In this document: in pieces, positions 4,804 through 10,098 of the stretch
Layout: each line of letters opens with the position of its first letter
Position numbering within the stretch: the first letter of the stretch is position 1
Source: a virus
Strand: one strand, 5' to 3'
Virus record (IMG/VR): IMGVR_UViG_3300042881_002504
Coordinates: 1-22,612 of that record
DNA length: 22,612 bases
Position numbers and translations under genes: made by a program
The notes under the pieces: model-generated
What the model saw: the letters and a program-made list of their open reading frames with translations, nothing else
Database searches by the model: none
Told to the model about the DNA's origin: nothing

Positions 4804-5112
4804 ATGAATAAACCAGTGCAATCTTTTCGAGACAAGGGCGTAGATGTAGCGGTCTGGGAGACTAGGAATGGTGGTGTCAGCATCACTATCCGTAAGTCTT
4901 ACAAGGATAAGGCTACAGGCGAGTATAAGGAGAGTAAATATCTGTTTAAGGAGGATGCGGAGCGGCTAATAGAGCTACTCAAGCAAGCAGTGATTTATGC
5001 GTCAAATAGGTCGGCGCATAATGACGAGCATTTAGTTAGTGGCGGCTTTTCTAATCAGAAGGCGGCGCCAGCTAAGCACGAAGAAATAGATATGGATGAT
5101 ATTCCATTTTAA
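4804..5112 (+). CDS. Single-stranded-DNA-binding-type protein with SSB C-terminal tip
   Basis: 102 aa from the ATG at 4804, preferred because AAGGAAA lies just upstream; an ATG at 4717 would add 29 basic residues with a weaker site. The last residues, EIDMDDIPF, reproduce the acidic DDIPF tip by which bacterial SSB recruits repair and replication proteins. The body (about 12-65) has beta strands GVDVAVWETRNGGVSITIRK and an amphipathic helix FKEDAERLIELLKQAVIYA. This is not a classic OB fold by eye and looks more like a PC4-type ssDNA-binding fold. The link between SSB tips and RecT/Bet annealases is established in the literature, so its place two genes after recT fits a recombination or replication SSB. 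Confidence 0.65.
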   Translation: MNKPVQSFRDKGVDVAVWETRNGGVSITIRKSYKDKATGEYKESKYLFKEDAERLIELLKQAVIYASNRSAHNDEHLVSGGFSNQKAAPAKHEEIDMDDIPF

Positions 5113-5127
5113 AGAAGGAGAAAAATT

Positions 5128-5460
5128 ATGAACGAGATAACAATTAACGGCGAAACATATAGAAAAGTCCAAGAGGTGTCGATATATGCGCTAATCCGAA
5201 CTTATTCGGCTGGCGTACACTTTGGAGTAATCGTAAATCGTGAGGGCAAGGAGGTGCATCTTAGAGACGCTCGTCGCATCTGGTATTGGGAAGGCGCAGC
5301 ATCTTTGTCTCAAATGGCGGTCGATGGAGTTAGCAAGCCTGAGGAGTGTAAATTTAGCGTTACCGTCCCAGGGATTGTATTGACTGAAGCAATAGAGATA
5401 ATTCCTTGTACCGAAAAGGCTACTAAGCGCATTTTGGAGGTTCCAGAATGGAAAGCATAA
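5128..5460 (+). CDS. DUF6948-like protein
   Basis: 110 aa, with AAGGAG ahead of the ATG. The segments ALIRTYSAGVHFGVI, VHLRDARRIWYWEGAASLSQ and CKFSVTVPGIVLTEAIEIIP are the hallmark of a phage/MGE family I recall as DUF6948: a small beta-rich protein with no known activity, common near glycine-rich peptides in metagenomic phages. The stop lies 13 bp inside the next small gene, which starts at 5448, so the two are likely coupled. Confidence 0.75.
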   Translation: MNEITINGETYRKVQEVSIYALIRTYSAGVHFGVIVNREGKEVHLRDARRIWYWEGAASLSQMAVDGVSKPEECKFSVTVPGIVLTEAIEIIPCTEKATKRILEVPEWKA

Positions 5461-5576
5461 GTAATCTTTACGGCGATGGCAGAGGCGACGGTGACGGCAG
5501 CGGTGATGGCGATGGCAGCGGCTACGGCGGCGGTAGTGGCGATGGGGTAGGCAGCGGAGGCGGTACAGGGGCATGA
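5448..5576 (+). CDS. Gly-Asp-Ser-rich repeat peptide, 42 aa
   Basis: ATG at 5448 with GGAGG 7 nt upstream; TGA at 5574-5576 overlaps the next ATG (ATGA at 5573). After MESISNLY the product is a run of G-D, G-S, G-Y units, for example GDGRGDGDGSGDGDGSGYGG. Glycine is nearly half the residues. The DNA is GGY-GAY-GGC-AGC units, visibly richer in G+C than its neighbours. DxDGSG stretches recall acidic calcium-binding loops, but no full EF-hand or RTX repeat is present. Similar glycine-rich peptides beside DUF6948 are, from memory, found in other phages. The function is unknown; an unfolded or phase-separating peptide is possible. Confidence 0.7.
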   Translation: MESISNLYGDGRGDGDGSGDGDGSGYGGGSGDGVGSGGGTGA

Positions 5577-6058
5577 TTAGTTTACCTTACTCGTTTACGG
5601 ATTTATATCTTGCTATCAAAACAGCGGAGCTTAGGCAGTTTGAGGCTCAGGCTATGGGCTGTAAAGATAGGATGCCTCTAGCTTCTATATTTGATGCATT
5701 AGAGATTCACACTATTGGAGCTTTAGCAGAATTAAAGGTGGCGCATTGGCTAAAGTCTAATCAGGCTATGACTCATGCGACATTTAAAGATGATGCAGAT
5801 ATTGGCAAAGATGTTGAAGTTAGGGCTATTCGTAAGCGAGAAGGTAGATTAGTATACAGAGACAACGATGCGCCTGACAGGCGTTACATCCTAACTTATG
5901 TCAGCCGCAGTAATGTTGAATTGCTTGGTTGGTTGGAAGGATATAACGCACTAGAGATGGGCATTAGAGACAATCCTAGAGACGGCAAACCGGCTTGGTT
6001 TGTCACTCAGGATAGGCTCTGGGATATGGAATCATTTGAAAAGGAAATATATGACTAA
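5573..6058 (+). CDS. Putative PD-(D/E)XK-fold phage protein
   Basis: 161 aa, starting in an ATGA overlap with the Gly-rich gene. Residues in the usual order for a restriction-endonuclease-like core: Glu53 in a helix (GALAELKVAHWL), Asp76/Asp80 then E82-V83-R84 (DADIGKDVEVRAIR; Arg where Lys is usual), followed by strands RRYILTYVS and ELLGWLEGYNA and the C-terminal PAWFVTQDRLWDM typical of this widespread phage family. Family members are normally annotated hypothetical; nuclease activity is inference. Close to recT and an SSB-like protein, it could be the exonuclease partner, but the atypical Arg argues for caution. Confidence 0.55.
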   Translation: MISLPYSFTDLYLAIKTAELRQFEAQAMGCKDRMPLASIFDALEIHTIGALAELKVAHWLKSNQAMTHATFKDDADIGKDVEVRAIRKREGRLVYRDNDAPDRRYILTYVSRSNVELLGWLEGYNALEMGIRDNPRDGKPAWFVTQDRLWDMESFEKEIYD

Positions 6059-6584
6059 GACAATTACACTTAAAGACATTTTAACAACACAACCATATAA
6101 CTTTAACCCAAAAGAGCACTTACCAGAGGACTGGAAAGGTAGCATCTTTGATTGGTTGCATGACTCACGATTTACCATAGAGCAGCGCATTGTAGCGGCT
6201 ACACAGTTTCCGATTGTTACTCCAGCGGTGGGTAATCTCTTTGCGCTATGGTGTATCGATTCAGTTAAAGAATACCTAACACCTAAGCAAGTTGAGTTTC
6301 GAAACTCATTAGAAAACTTTATCACCGGCAGTATTAGTTCTGACGAGTTGGACAAGATGTGGAATGAGGCGTGGGATTATAACTCGTATGATGAGGAGGA
6401 GAACTATGGGCTTATGCTATGCGTAATACAATCTTTTAGGGGCGCTCTATGTCAGCAAGATCCAGGCATGTGCGCTTTCTGCGATATTAGAGACGCTCAC
6501 AAGTACGTTGGTACTTTCCAGAAGTTTGAGACTCAAGCGTTAGAAAAGCTAATAGAGCTTTTTAGGGAGGTTGGAGATGAGTAG
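6051..6584 (+). CDS. Unknown 177-aa phage protein
   Basis: Start at 6051 (AAGGAAAT just before ATG), overlapping the previous stop by 8 bp. I do not recognise it. Hydrophobic helices around residues 60-85 (VTPAVGNLFALWCIDSVKEY), an acidic middle (NSYDEEENYG) and a small Cys cluster near the end (CQQDPGMCAFCDI) that could bind metal. The last codons overlap the next small gene by 8 bp. Position within the early operon is the only hint of role. Confidence 0.65.
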   Translation: MTKTITLKDILTTQPYNFNPKEHLPEDWKGSIFDWLHDSRFTIEQRIVAATQFPIVTPAVGNLFALWCIDSVKEYLTPKQVEFRNSLENFITGSISSDELDKMWNEAWDYNSYDEEENYGLMLCVIQSFRGALCQQDPGMCAFCDIRDAHKYVGTFQKFETQALEKLIELFREVGDE

Positions 6585-6663
6585 GACGCCGGAAGAGTTT
6601 TGGACGTTAGTAATCTTTGGACTGATGTGTGGATTTGCTGGAATGGTATTGGCGAGGAAATGA
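6577..6663 (+). CDS. 28-aa single-pass membrane peptide
   Basis: ATG at 6577 with GGGAGG upstream, TGA at 6661-6663. Product MSRTPEEFWTLVIFGLMCGF followed by AGMVLARK: a short charged head, one hydrophobic helix of about 18 residues and a basic end, i.e. a tiny inner-membrane protein. It overlaps both neighbours (8 bp before; its TGA overlaps the next start), as expected for coupled phage genes. Its head R-T-P-E-E resembles the MKTPEE starts of two genes downstream. Confidence 0.55.
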   Translation: MSRTPEEFWTLVIFGLMCGFAGMVLARK

Positions 6664-7013
6664 TGAAGACACCTGAAGAGATGGCGGATATAGCAGAGGA
6701 GTGGGCGACTAATTGGGAAAGAGATCTCGACGATTCGGACACGATACTAAAACAGACGCACAAAGCAGCAGCGCCGCAGTGGATTAGCGTAGATGAGAGG
6801 CTGCCGGAGCTTAGGCAAGAGGTTCTTGTTATAAGAGATGGATGGTATGCGTTAGCTTGCAGAAGAAAAGTAGAGCGGAAACCATTACCACCCCCGCAAT
6901 TTAACAACATTGAAATATGGGAGTGGGATTATGGAGTAGAAGAAACATTTGTGCCGGATGGGTCGGTTACTCACTGGATGCCGCTACCTGAGCCGCCGAA
7001 GGAGGAGAAATGA
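6663..7013 (+). CDS. DUF551-domain protein
   Basis: 116 aa from the ATG at 6663, chosen because it gives MKTPEEMADIAEEW, parallel to the gene at 7207, with GAGGAA just upstream; an ATG sits one codon earlier. Residues about 38-112 match DUF551: QWISVDERLPELRQEVLVIR, a middle strand pair, WEWDYGVEE, and the closing VTHWMPLPEPPKE. DUF551 is a small phage/prophage domain of unknown activity. The acidic N-terminal 35 residues form a separate helix. It ends in an ATGA overlap with the next gene. Confidence 0.75.
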   Translation: MKTPEEMADIAEEWATNWERDLDDSDTILKQTHKAAAPQWISVDERLPELRQEVLVIRDGWYALACRRKVERKPLPPPQFNNIEIWEWDYGVEETFVPDGSVTHWMPLPEPPKEEK

Positions 7014-7201
7014 ATAACGAGCGTTTAGTATTTAGGCAAGTAGCCTTAAAATTATTGGAAATACGATCTAAAAACGACTATGACGCTATTACAACAGAAG
7101 ATTGGATTGACGAATGGTTAAAAGAAACAAAGCTTTTTGCTTATAAGTTGTATGATGCAGAATTAGATTTTGCGACATTAGAAGATTTAGAAGAGGATTA
7201 A
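7010..7201 (+). CDS. Unknown small acidic protein
   Basis: 63 aa, GGAGGAG upstream, ATGA overlap with the DUF551 gene. Two predicted helices (LVFRQVALKLLEIRSKNDYD and TEDWIDEWLKETKLFAYKLY), acidic tail EDLEED. No recognised family. Reliable as a gene because of spacing and ribosome binding site; function unknown. Confidence 0.65.
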   Translation: MNNERLVFRQVALKLLEIRSKNDYDAITTEDWIDEWLKETKLFAYKLYDAELDFATLEDLEED

Positions 7202-7206
7202 CACAA

Positions 7207-7827
7207 ATGAAGACACCTGAGGAGATGGCGCAACAATACGTCAGTACGATTGCAGATACACACTCAGTTAAAGCTGCTTGTGAAAAGGCGTTTATAGCTG
7301 GTTATCAAGCTGCACAAGAACACGCACACGCAGCATTAGAGGAGGCAGAGGCTAGGATACAAGAATTGCGGGATCAGCTAATGGAGGAGTCTGGCGGTAG
7401 GCTAAAGCTATTTAAAGATGATGCTGATGCAAAAGCAGCGTATCAAGAAGCATTGGAGGAGGCTAAATTGGAGAAGGCTAAATGGATAACTGAAAAGCAA
7501 AAGAAAGAGCTCTGCGGAATATTCAAACACGAAGACGAGATATGGCCTGATGGATACGTTCAACTCTGGATTCCAAACGACATCAATCGCTACGCTATTG
7601 TACTAGGTCGCAAAGGCCAAGATAGAGATGGAAAGTCCGTCCTAGTCGCAGGATTCCGCAATCCGTTTGGACCTGACCAAGAGCCTCTAATGCTTCCAGG
7701 AGATGAGTATAAGTATTGGTGCGAAACTCCAAGGCTCACTGAAGAGATGGAGAAAAAACGAAAAGAAGTTCTTGCTGAGCAGGACAAGGGCAATCCAATG
7801 TATCCATATCAGCAGGAGGATAAATGA
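7207..7827 (+). CDS. Unknown coiled-coil early protein with MKTPEEMA start
   Basis: 206 aa. The N-terminus MKTPEEMAQQYVSTI repeats the start of the DUF551 gene almost base for base over 24 bp. Residues about 20-50 (VKAACEKAFIAGYQAAQEHA) are typical of a phage N-terminal helix, followed by a coiled coil at about 40-60 and again at 72-95. The second half, from EKQKKELCGIF on, looks globular with beta strands (YVQLWIPNDINRYAIVLGRK) and may be a separate domain. Stop in an ATGA overlap with the small leader frame at 7824. No family recognised. Confidence 0.65.
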   Translation: MKTPEEMAQQYVSTIADTHSVKAACEKAFIAGYQAAQEHAHAALEEAEARIQELRDQLMEESGGRLKLFKDDADAKAAYQEALEEAKLEKAKWITEKQKKELCGIFKHEDEIWPDGYVQLWIPNDINRYAIVLGRKGQDRDGKSVLVAGFRNPFGPDQEPLMLPGDEYKYWCETPRLTEEMEKKRKEVLAEQDKGNPMYPYQQEDK

Positions 7828-7850
7828 GTAACGAAGAGAAAAAAGAATAA
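7824..7850 (+). CDS. 8-codon leader reading frame coupled to the next gene
   Basis: AGGAGG (7814-7819) is placed ideally for the ATG at 7824, which encodes only MSNEEKKE before TAA. That TAA forms TAATG with the start of the membrane protein at 7850, which has only a purine-rich AGAGAAAAAAG of its own. The strong site therefore seems to load ribosomes onto a minimal frame that hands over by reinitiation. Confidence 0.35.
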   Translation: MSNEEKKE

Positions 7851-8086
7851 TGATAAACCGCTTTATGGACTGGTTTTGCGAAGAAGGAATCCTTATAGTG
7901 GTGGGAGCGTCGATGCTTTTTATTGTTGGTTTTGCATCATGGCGCTCAACAAGATATCAGTGCGTTAAATACGAGACAAAAGTTAAAGATACATATCCTA
8001 CCTATATGAAGATTGGATATATGATGGTGCCAGTGGGCGGAGGCCGCAAAGAAGTAACTAATTGTGTTGAATGGAAACAAAGATAA
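7850..8086 (+). CDS. Small membrane protein
   Basis: 78 aa. Residues about 12-30 (GILIVVGASMLFIVGFAS) form one membrane helix, preceded by a short acidic N-terminus and followed by a basic, probably cytoplasmic, domain with two cysteines (RYQCVKYE, TNCVEWKQR). No recognised family. Translation is probably coupled to the 8-codon frame upstream through TAATG. Confidence 0.6.
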   Translation: MINRFMDWFCEEGILIVVGASMLFIVGFASWRSTRYQCVKYETKVKDTYPTYMKIGYMMVPVGGGRKEVTNCVEWKQR

Positions 8087-8113
8087 TAACTTTACCTAAA
8101 TAATGGAGGGAAT

Positions 8114-8410
8114 ATGAAGGTAAAATTAGCAGAGGCGTTGCTCCGCCGTAAGGAGCTACAAGGAAAAGTCGATATGCTTAAGCACATACAGGACAAGAAC
8201 CTGTTTGAGGTAAAAGCACAGAGACGACAAGTGACTGAGAGCTTGGACGATATTATCGCTCAGGTTCCTAAGCTAACAGCTTCGCAGGTTACTTCTGAGT
8301 ACGACTGGCACTCTCGCCAACTTCGGTTGGTAGATTCTGCAATCCAGCAAGCAAATTGGACTTGCGAGATTGAAGTCGATCAGACTGTAATGAGCGACTA
8401 TAAGGCGTAA
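8114..8410 (+). CDS. DUF6847/DIP1984-like protein
   Basis: 98 aa, GGAGGGA upstream. The sequence LAEALLRRKELQGKVDMLKH, the middle RRQVTESLDDIIAQVPKLTA and the end YDWHSRQLRLVDSAIQQANW match a family of small all-helical proteins (DUF6847, DIP1984-like) found in bacteria and phages. Structures of relatives are helical bundles; no activity is known. It is the last protein gene before the RNA segment. Confidence 0.75.
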   Translation: MKVKLAEALLRRKELQGKVDMLKHIQDKNLFEVKAQRRQVTESLDDIIAQVPKLTASQVTSEYDWHSRQLRLVDSAIQQANWTCEIEVDQTVMSDYKA

Positions 8411-8416
8411 TAAATA

Positions 8417-8762
8417 AGTTGGTGAGTTAGTGCAAGGATGGAGGTGTGCTGAGGAAAGCGTTCTCCTGCGCTTAATCAGGTAGGTGTTGCGCAACATCGT
8501 AGACGTTCGCCATTAGGAAATGGCAATACAGCAAAAATAGCTCAGCTGGTTAGAGCGAGAGATTGATAATCTTTAGGTCATTGGTTCGAGTCCAATATTT
8601 TGCCCCCGTAATGTGGATATGGGAAAACTGAAAGGAATTCCGACTATCTGAACAACGAACTGCGAAGAAGCGTATATCCGAATTGATGAACATGAGAACT
8701 GGTACTGAGTTAATTCCGAATAACCAACCTCAGGATTCCTACCTTGCATTAACTCACCAACT
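8417..8762 (+). ncRNA. Candidate structured RNA closed by a 21-bp stem and containing a tRNA
   Basis: 8417-8437 pairs with 8742-8762 without interruption: 20 Watson-Crick pairs and one G-U. Inside lie hairpin 8440-8466 (about 10 bp, loop GAGGAA), hairpin 8483-8498 (GGTGTT/AACATC, loop GCGC), perfect hairpin 8509-8524 (GCCATT/AATGGC, loop AGGA), the whole tRNA-Ile (8531-8604), a stem 8615-8620/8674-8679, and AGGAAT (8633-8638) with ATTCCT (8735-8740) near the closing stem. No credible protein gene lies here. The 3' strand ends two bases before tRNA-Ser, whose 5' processing would free the RNA. Large phage RNAs near tRNAs (GOLLD, ROOL) are known; this is shorter and I cannot match it to them. 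Confidence 0.7.
8531..8604 (+). tRNA. tRNA-Ile (GAT), without encoded CCA
   Basis: Cloverleaf read by eye: acceptor 8531-8537 with 8597-8603 (six pairs, the seventh is A-A), D arm GCTC/GAGC, anticodon stem AGAGA/TCTTT with loop TTGATAA (anticodon GAT at 8565-8567), variable loop AGGTC, T arm ATTGG-TTCGAGT-CCAAT. The discriminator is C (8604), followed by CCC rather than CCA; bacterial tRNA-Ile normally has A73. It sits inside the long-stem RNA. Confidence 0.85.
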
Positions 8763-8764
8763 AC

Positions 8765-8850
8765 GGAAGAGTGGATGAGCGGTTTAAATCACCTCACTGC
8801 TAACGAGGAGTGTTTCGGCACCGCAGGTTCGAATCCTGCCTCTTCCGCCA
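8765..8850 (+). tRNA. tRNA-Ser (GCT), CCA encoded
   Basis: Acceptor GGAAGAG (8765-8771) with CTCTTCC (8840-8846), discriminator G, CCA at 8848-8850. Anticodon loop CTGCTAA gives anticodon GCT, reading AGC/AGT. There is a long variable arm (GTG-CAC pairing), as required for Ser tRNAs, and T arm GCAGG-TTCGAAT-CCTGC. One A-C mismatch closes the anticodon stem. Looks functional. Confidence 0.92.
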
Positions 8851-8859
8851 ACAGGTTTC

Positions 8860-8927
8860 GGGCTGTAAGTGGAGATTTAACAACCTCCTCCAAAGAGACA
8901 TCCTCTCTGCTTACGGCCCACTTTTTT
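8860..8927 (+). terminator. Intrinsic terminator after the RNA segment
   Basis: GGGCTGTAAG (8860-8869) pairs with CTTACGGCCC (8910-8919), ten pairs including one G-U, with an inner AGAG/CTCT hairpin in the 40-nt loop, then A-C and six T (8922-8927). The ribosome binding site of the next gene starts right after the T-tract, so downstream expression needs read-through. Confidence 0.7.
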
Positions 8928-8937
8928 AAGGTAAGCA

Positions 8938-9219
8938 ATGGATACTGTAGACCTAGAAAAGTTAATAGCGCAGATGTTTCCTTTGTCCATGTTCGGGCAT
9001 GGGGAGCACCTAGAAACAGCTATTAAGGCTTACGCACAGGGCTTTAAAGATGCCTACGCTAAGAACGCAGATAATGTTACAATCAATGTCGTGAGAGGCC
9101 AGACGGCTAGAGAGTTGTTACTAAATAAAATTCTGCAAGGAGATAATCGTGCCACTAACAAAGAAGGGACTACGGATTCGTCAAGCGATGGAGAAGTATT
9201 ACGGGAAGGAGAAAGGTGA
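8938..9219 (+). CDS. Unknown 93-aa protein
   Basis: ATG at 8938 with AAGG 6 nt upstream, immediately after the terminator T-tract. Residues 1-60 look like a folded helical domain (MDTVDLEKLIAQMFPLSMFG, LETAIKAYAQGFKDAYAKNA, then a short strand VTINVV). The last 24 residues are Ser/Thr/Glu-rich and overlap the next gene by 71 bp, so this end may be tolerated rather than selected. No recognised family. Confidence 0.5.
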   Translation: MDTVDLEKLIAQMFPLSMFGHGEHLETAIKAYAQGFKDAYAKNADNVTINVVRGQTARELLLNKILQGDNRATNKEGTTDSSSDGEVLREGER

Positions 9220-9298
9220 GGACGTGTTCTACGCAAGCGAGAACAAAGGCACCATTAAAGGCGTGAAGAAGAAAAAGAAGAAGTCCAGTGGTAAATAG
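9149..9298 (+). CDS. Short basic phage protein (MPLTKKG family)
   Basis: GTG start at 9149 with a perfect AAGGAG 6 nt upstream; TAG at 9296-9298. The 49-aa product starts MPLTKKGLRIRQAMEKYYGK, continues with DVFYASENKGTIKGV and ends in a lysine-rich tail. I recognise this as a very common small phage protein, often near terminase or resolvase genes, with no known activity; the lysine tail suggests nucleic-acid contact. It overlaps the preceding and following genes. Confidence 0.7.
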   Translation: MPLTKKGLRIRQAMEKYYGKEKGEDVFYASENKGTIKGVKKKKKKSSGK

Positions 9299-9620
9299 TA
9301 GAGCCAAGGGCGCATCAGGCGAGCGAGAGCTGGCAAACAAACTAAAAGAGCATGGCTTTACTGCCAGGAGAACTCAACAGTTCTGCGGCAAGGCTGGCGA
9401 CTCTGATGTAGTATGCGAAGAGCTTGATAGCTATCATATAGAGGTTAAGCGAGTACAGAACCTTAACGTGGATAAGGCTATAGACCAAGCAACAAGAGAT
9501 TGCGGTGACAAAACTCCAATAGTATGCCATCGTAAGAATAACCGGCCTTGGCTGGTAACTATGTATATCGAGGACTTTTTAGCCTTGGTTCAATGCAAGA
9601 CGAGACCCCCATTAAGCTAA
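9288..9620 (+). CDS. Holliday-junction-resolvase-like PD-(D/E)XK nuclease
   Basis: 110 aa, GTG start at 9288 inside the end of the previous gene. The N-terminal pattern SRAKGASGERELANKLKEHG and the core Glu12, Asp40 and E52-V53-K54 (YHIEVKRVQN) give a complete PD-(D/E)XK metal-dependent nuclease site, followed by QATRDCGDKTPIVCHRKNN and a strand WLVTMY. Such proteins are usually called phage Holliday junction resolvases: they cut branched DNA made in recombination or replication before packaging. This fits the annealing-recombination set upstream. A general endonuclease role cannot be excluded. Confidence 0.78.
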   Translation: MVNSRAKGASGERELANKLKEHGFTARRTQQFCGKAGDSDVVCEELDSYHIEVKRVQNLNVDKAIDQATRDCGDKTPIVCHRKNNRPWLVTMYIEDFLALVQCKTRPPLS

Positions 9621-9913
9621 GTGAACTAACAATGGAAGAGTCCAAAGGGCATATTTGCCCTGAATACATCTTATGGCTTGCAGTTATTGATAGGGCTATC
9701 TCTGACCTATGCTCCCCAGCTCAAGAGCTAACGCCGCTTTATGCAGCAGATTTACATGGCTTCTTTTGGGAGAATATCCCAAGGCAGTATAACCTAGTCT
9801 ATATTTGCTCAATGCTGTTAGATAGGGAAGACGCCGTCGAAAAGATACGGCATAGAATTAAAACGATAGGACGGACTAAAAAGCCACAGTCCTACCGCTC
9901 CAGCAGAACCTAG
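9593..9913 (+). CDS. Unknown helical protein, end of the rightward operon
   Basis: 106 aa from the ATG at 9593 (28 bp overlap with the resolvase). An upstream ATG at 9548 would give a longer overlap, and none has a clear ribosome binding site. The sequence PEYILWLAVIDRAISDLCSP, FFWENIPRQYNLVYICSMLL and VEKIRHRIKTI resembles a widespread small phage protein with the order 'LW-AV-EQA-D ... W ... F-x-x-VC ... IR', of unknown role. Its TAG stop shares the self-complementary CTAG (9910-9913) with the stop of the opposing holin gene. Confidence 0.6.
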   Translation: MQDETPIKLSELTMEESKGHICPEYILWLAVIDRAISDLCSPAQELTPLYAADLHGFFWENIPRQYNLVYICSMLLDREDAVEKIRHRIKTIGRTKKPQSYRSSRT

Positions 9914-10098
9914 CGCTTCTTCTTCTTCTCAATGATTGACCAAGCTTGAGACGCTCCGTAAAGGATAGCTCCGCCAAGTACAGGCTCAGCAGCAGTAGCT
10001 AGGTTAGCAGCATCATGTTCAGCTACACCAACGGTTACTAATGCGCCAGCGGCTAGGGTAAGCAAGTGGCGAATGATGGATGCAAAAACGAACGGCAT
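9910..10098 (-). CDS. Putative holin (Pam3 gp28-like)
   Basis: 62 aa. A hydrophobic, glycine/alanine-rich protein with two likely membrane segments (IIRHLLTLAAGALVTVGVA, and VLGGAILYGASQAWSII) and a strongly basic tail KKKKR, the class II holin pattern. The IRHLLT-x-AGGALV and AEPV-x-GA-x-LYG elements match the family called Pam3 gp28-like putative holin, from memory. It would open the inner membrane at the end of infection. AAGGTG precedes the start, which overlaps the upstream gene by 46 bp. It is the last gene of the late operon. Confidence 0.72.
   Translation of the reverse strand: MPFVFASIIRHLLTLAAGALVTVGVAEHDAANLATAAEPVLGGAILYGASQAWSIIEKKKKR

Noticed and set aside
5191-5574. 127-codon minus-strand frame rich in Arg and His
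   Set aside because: It is the antisense of the Gly-rich repeat and the DUF6948 gene; its Arg/His/Cys bias is an artefact.
8417-8762. RNase P RNA or tmRNA
   Set aside because: GAGGAAAGCG at 8451 recalls part of RNase P CR-I, but the other conserved cores and the P4 partner are missing. There is no tag frame or tRNA-like end pairing of tmRNA type.
8531-8850. Split tRNA or group I intron
   Set aside because: Both tRNAs are complete and uninterrupted, so the sequence between them is not an intron within a tRNA gene.
8775-9026. 83-codon plus-strand frame over tRNA-Ser
   Set aside because: Overlaps the tRNA, terminator and the next gene; not a plausible protein.
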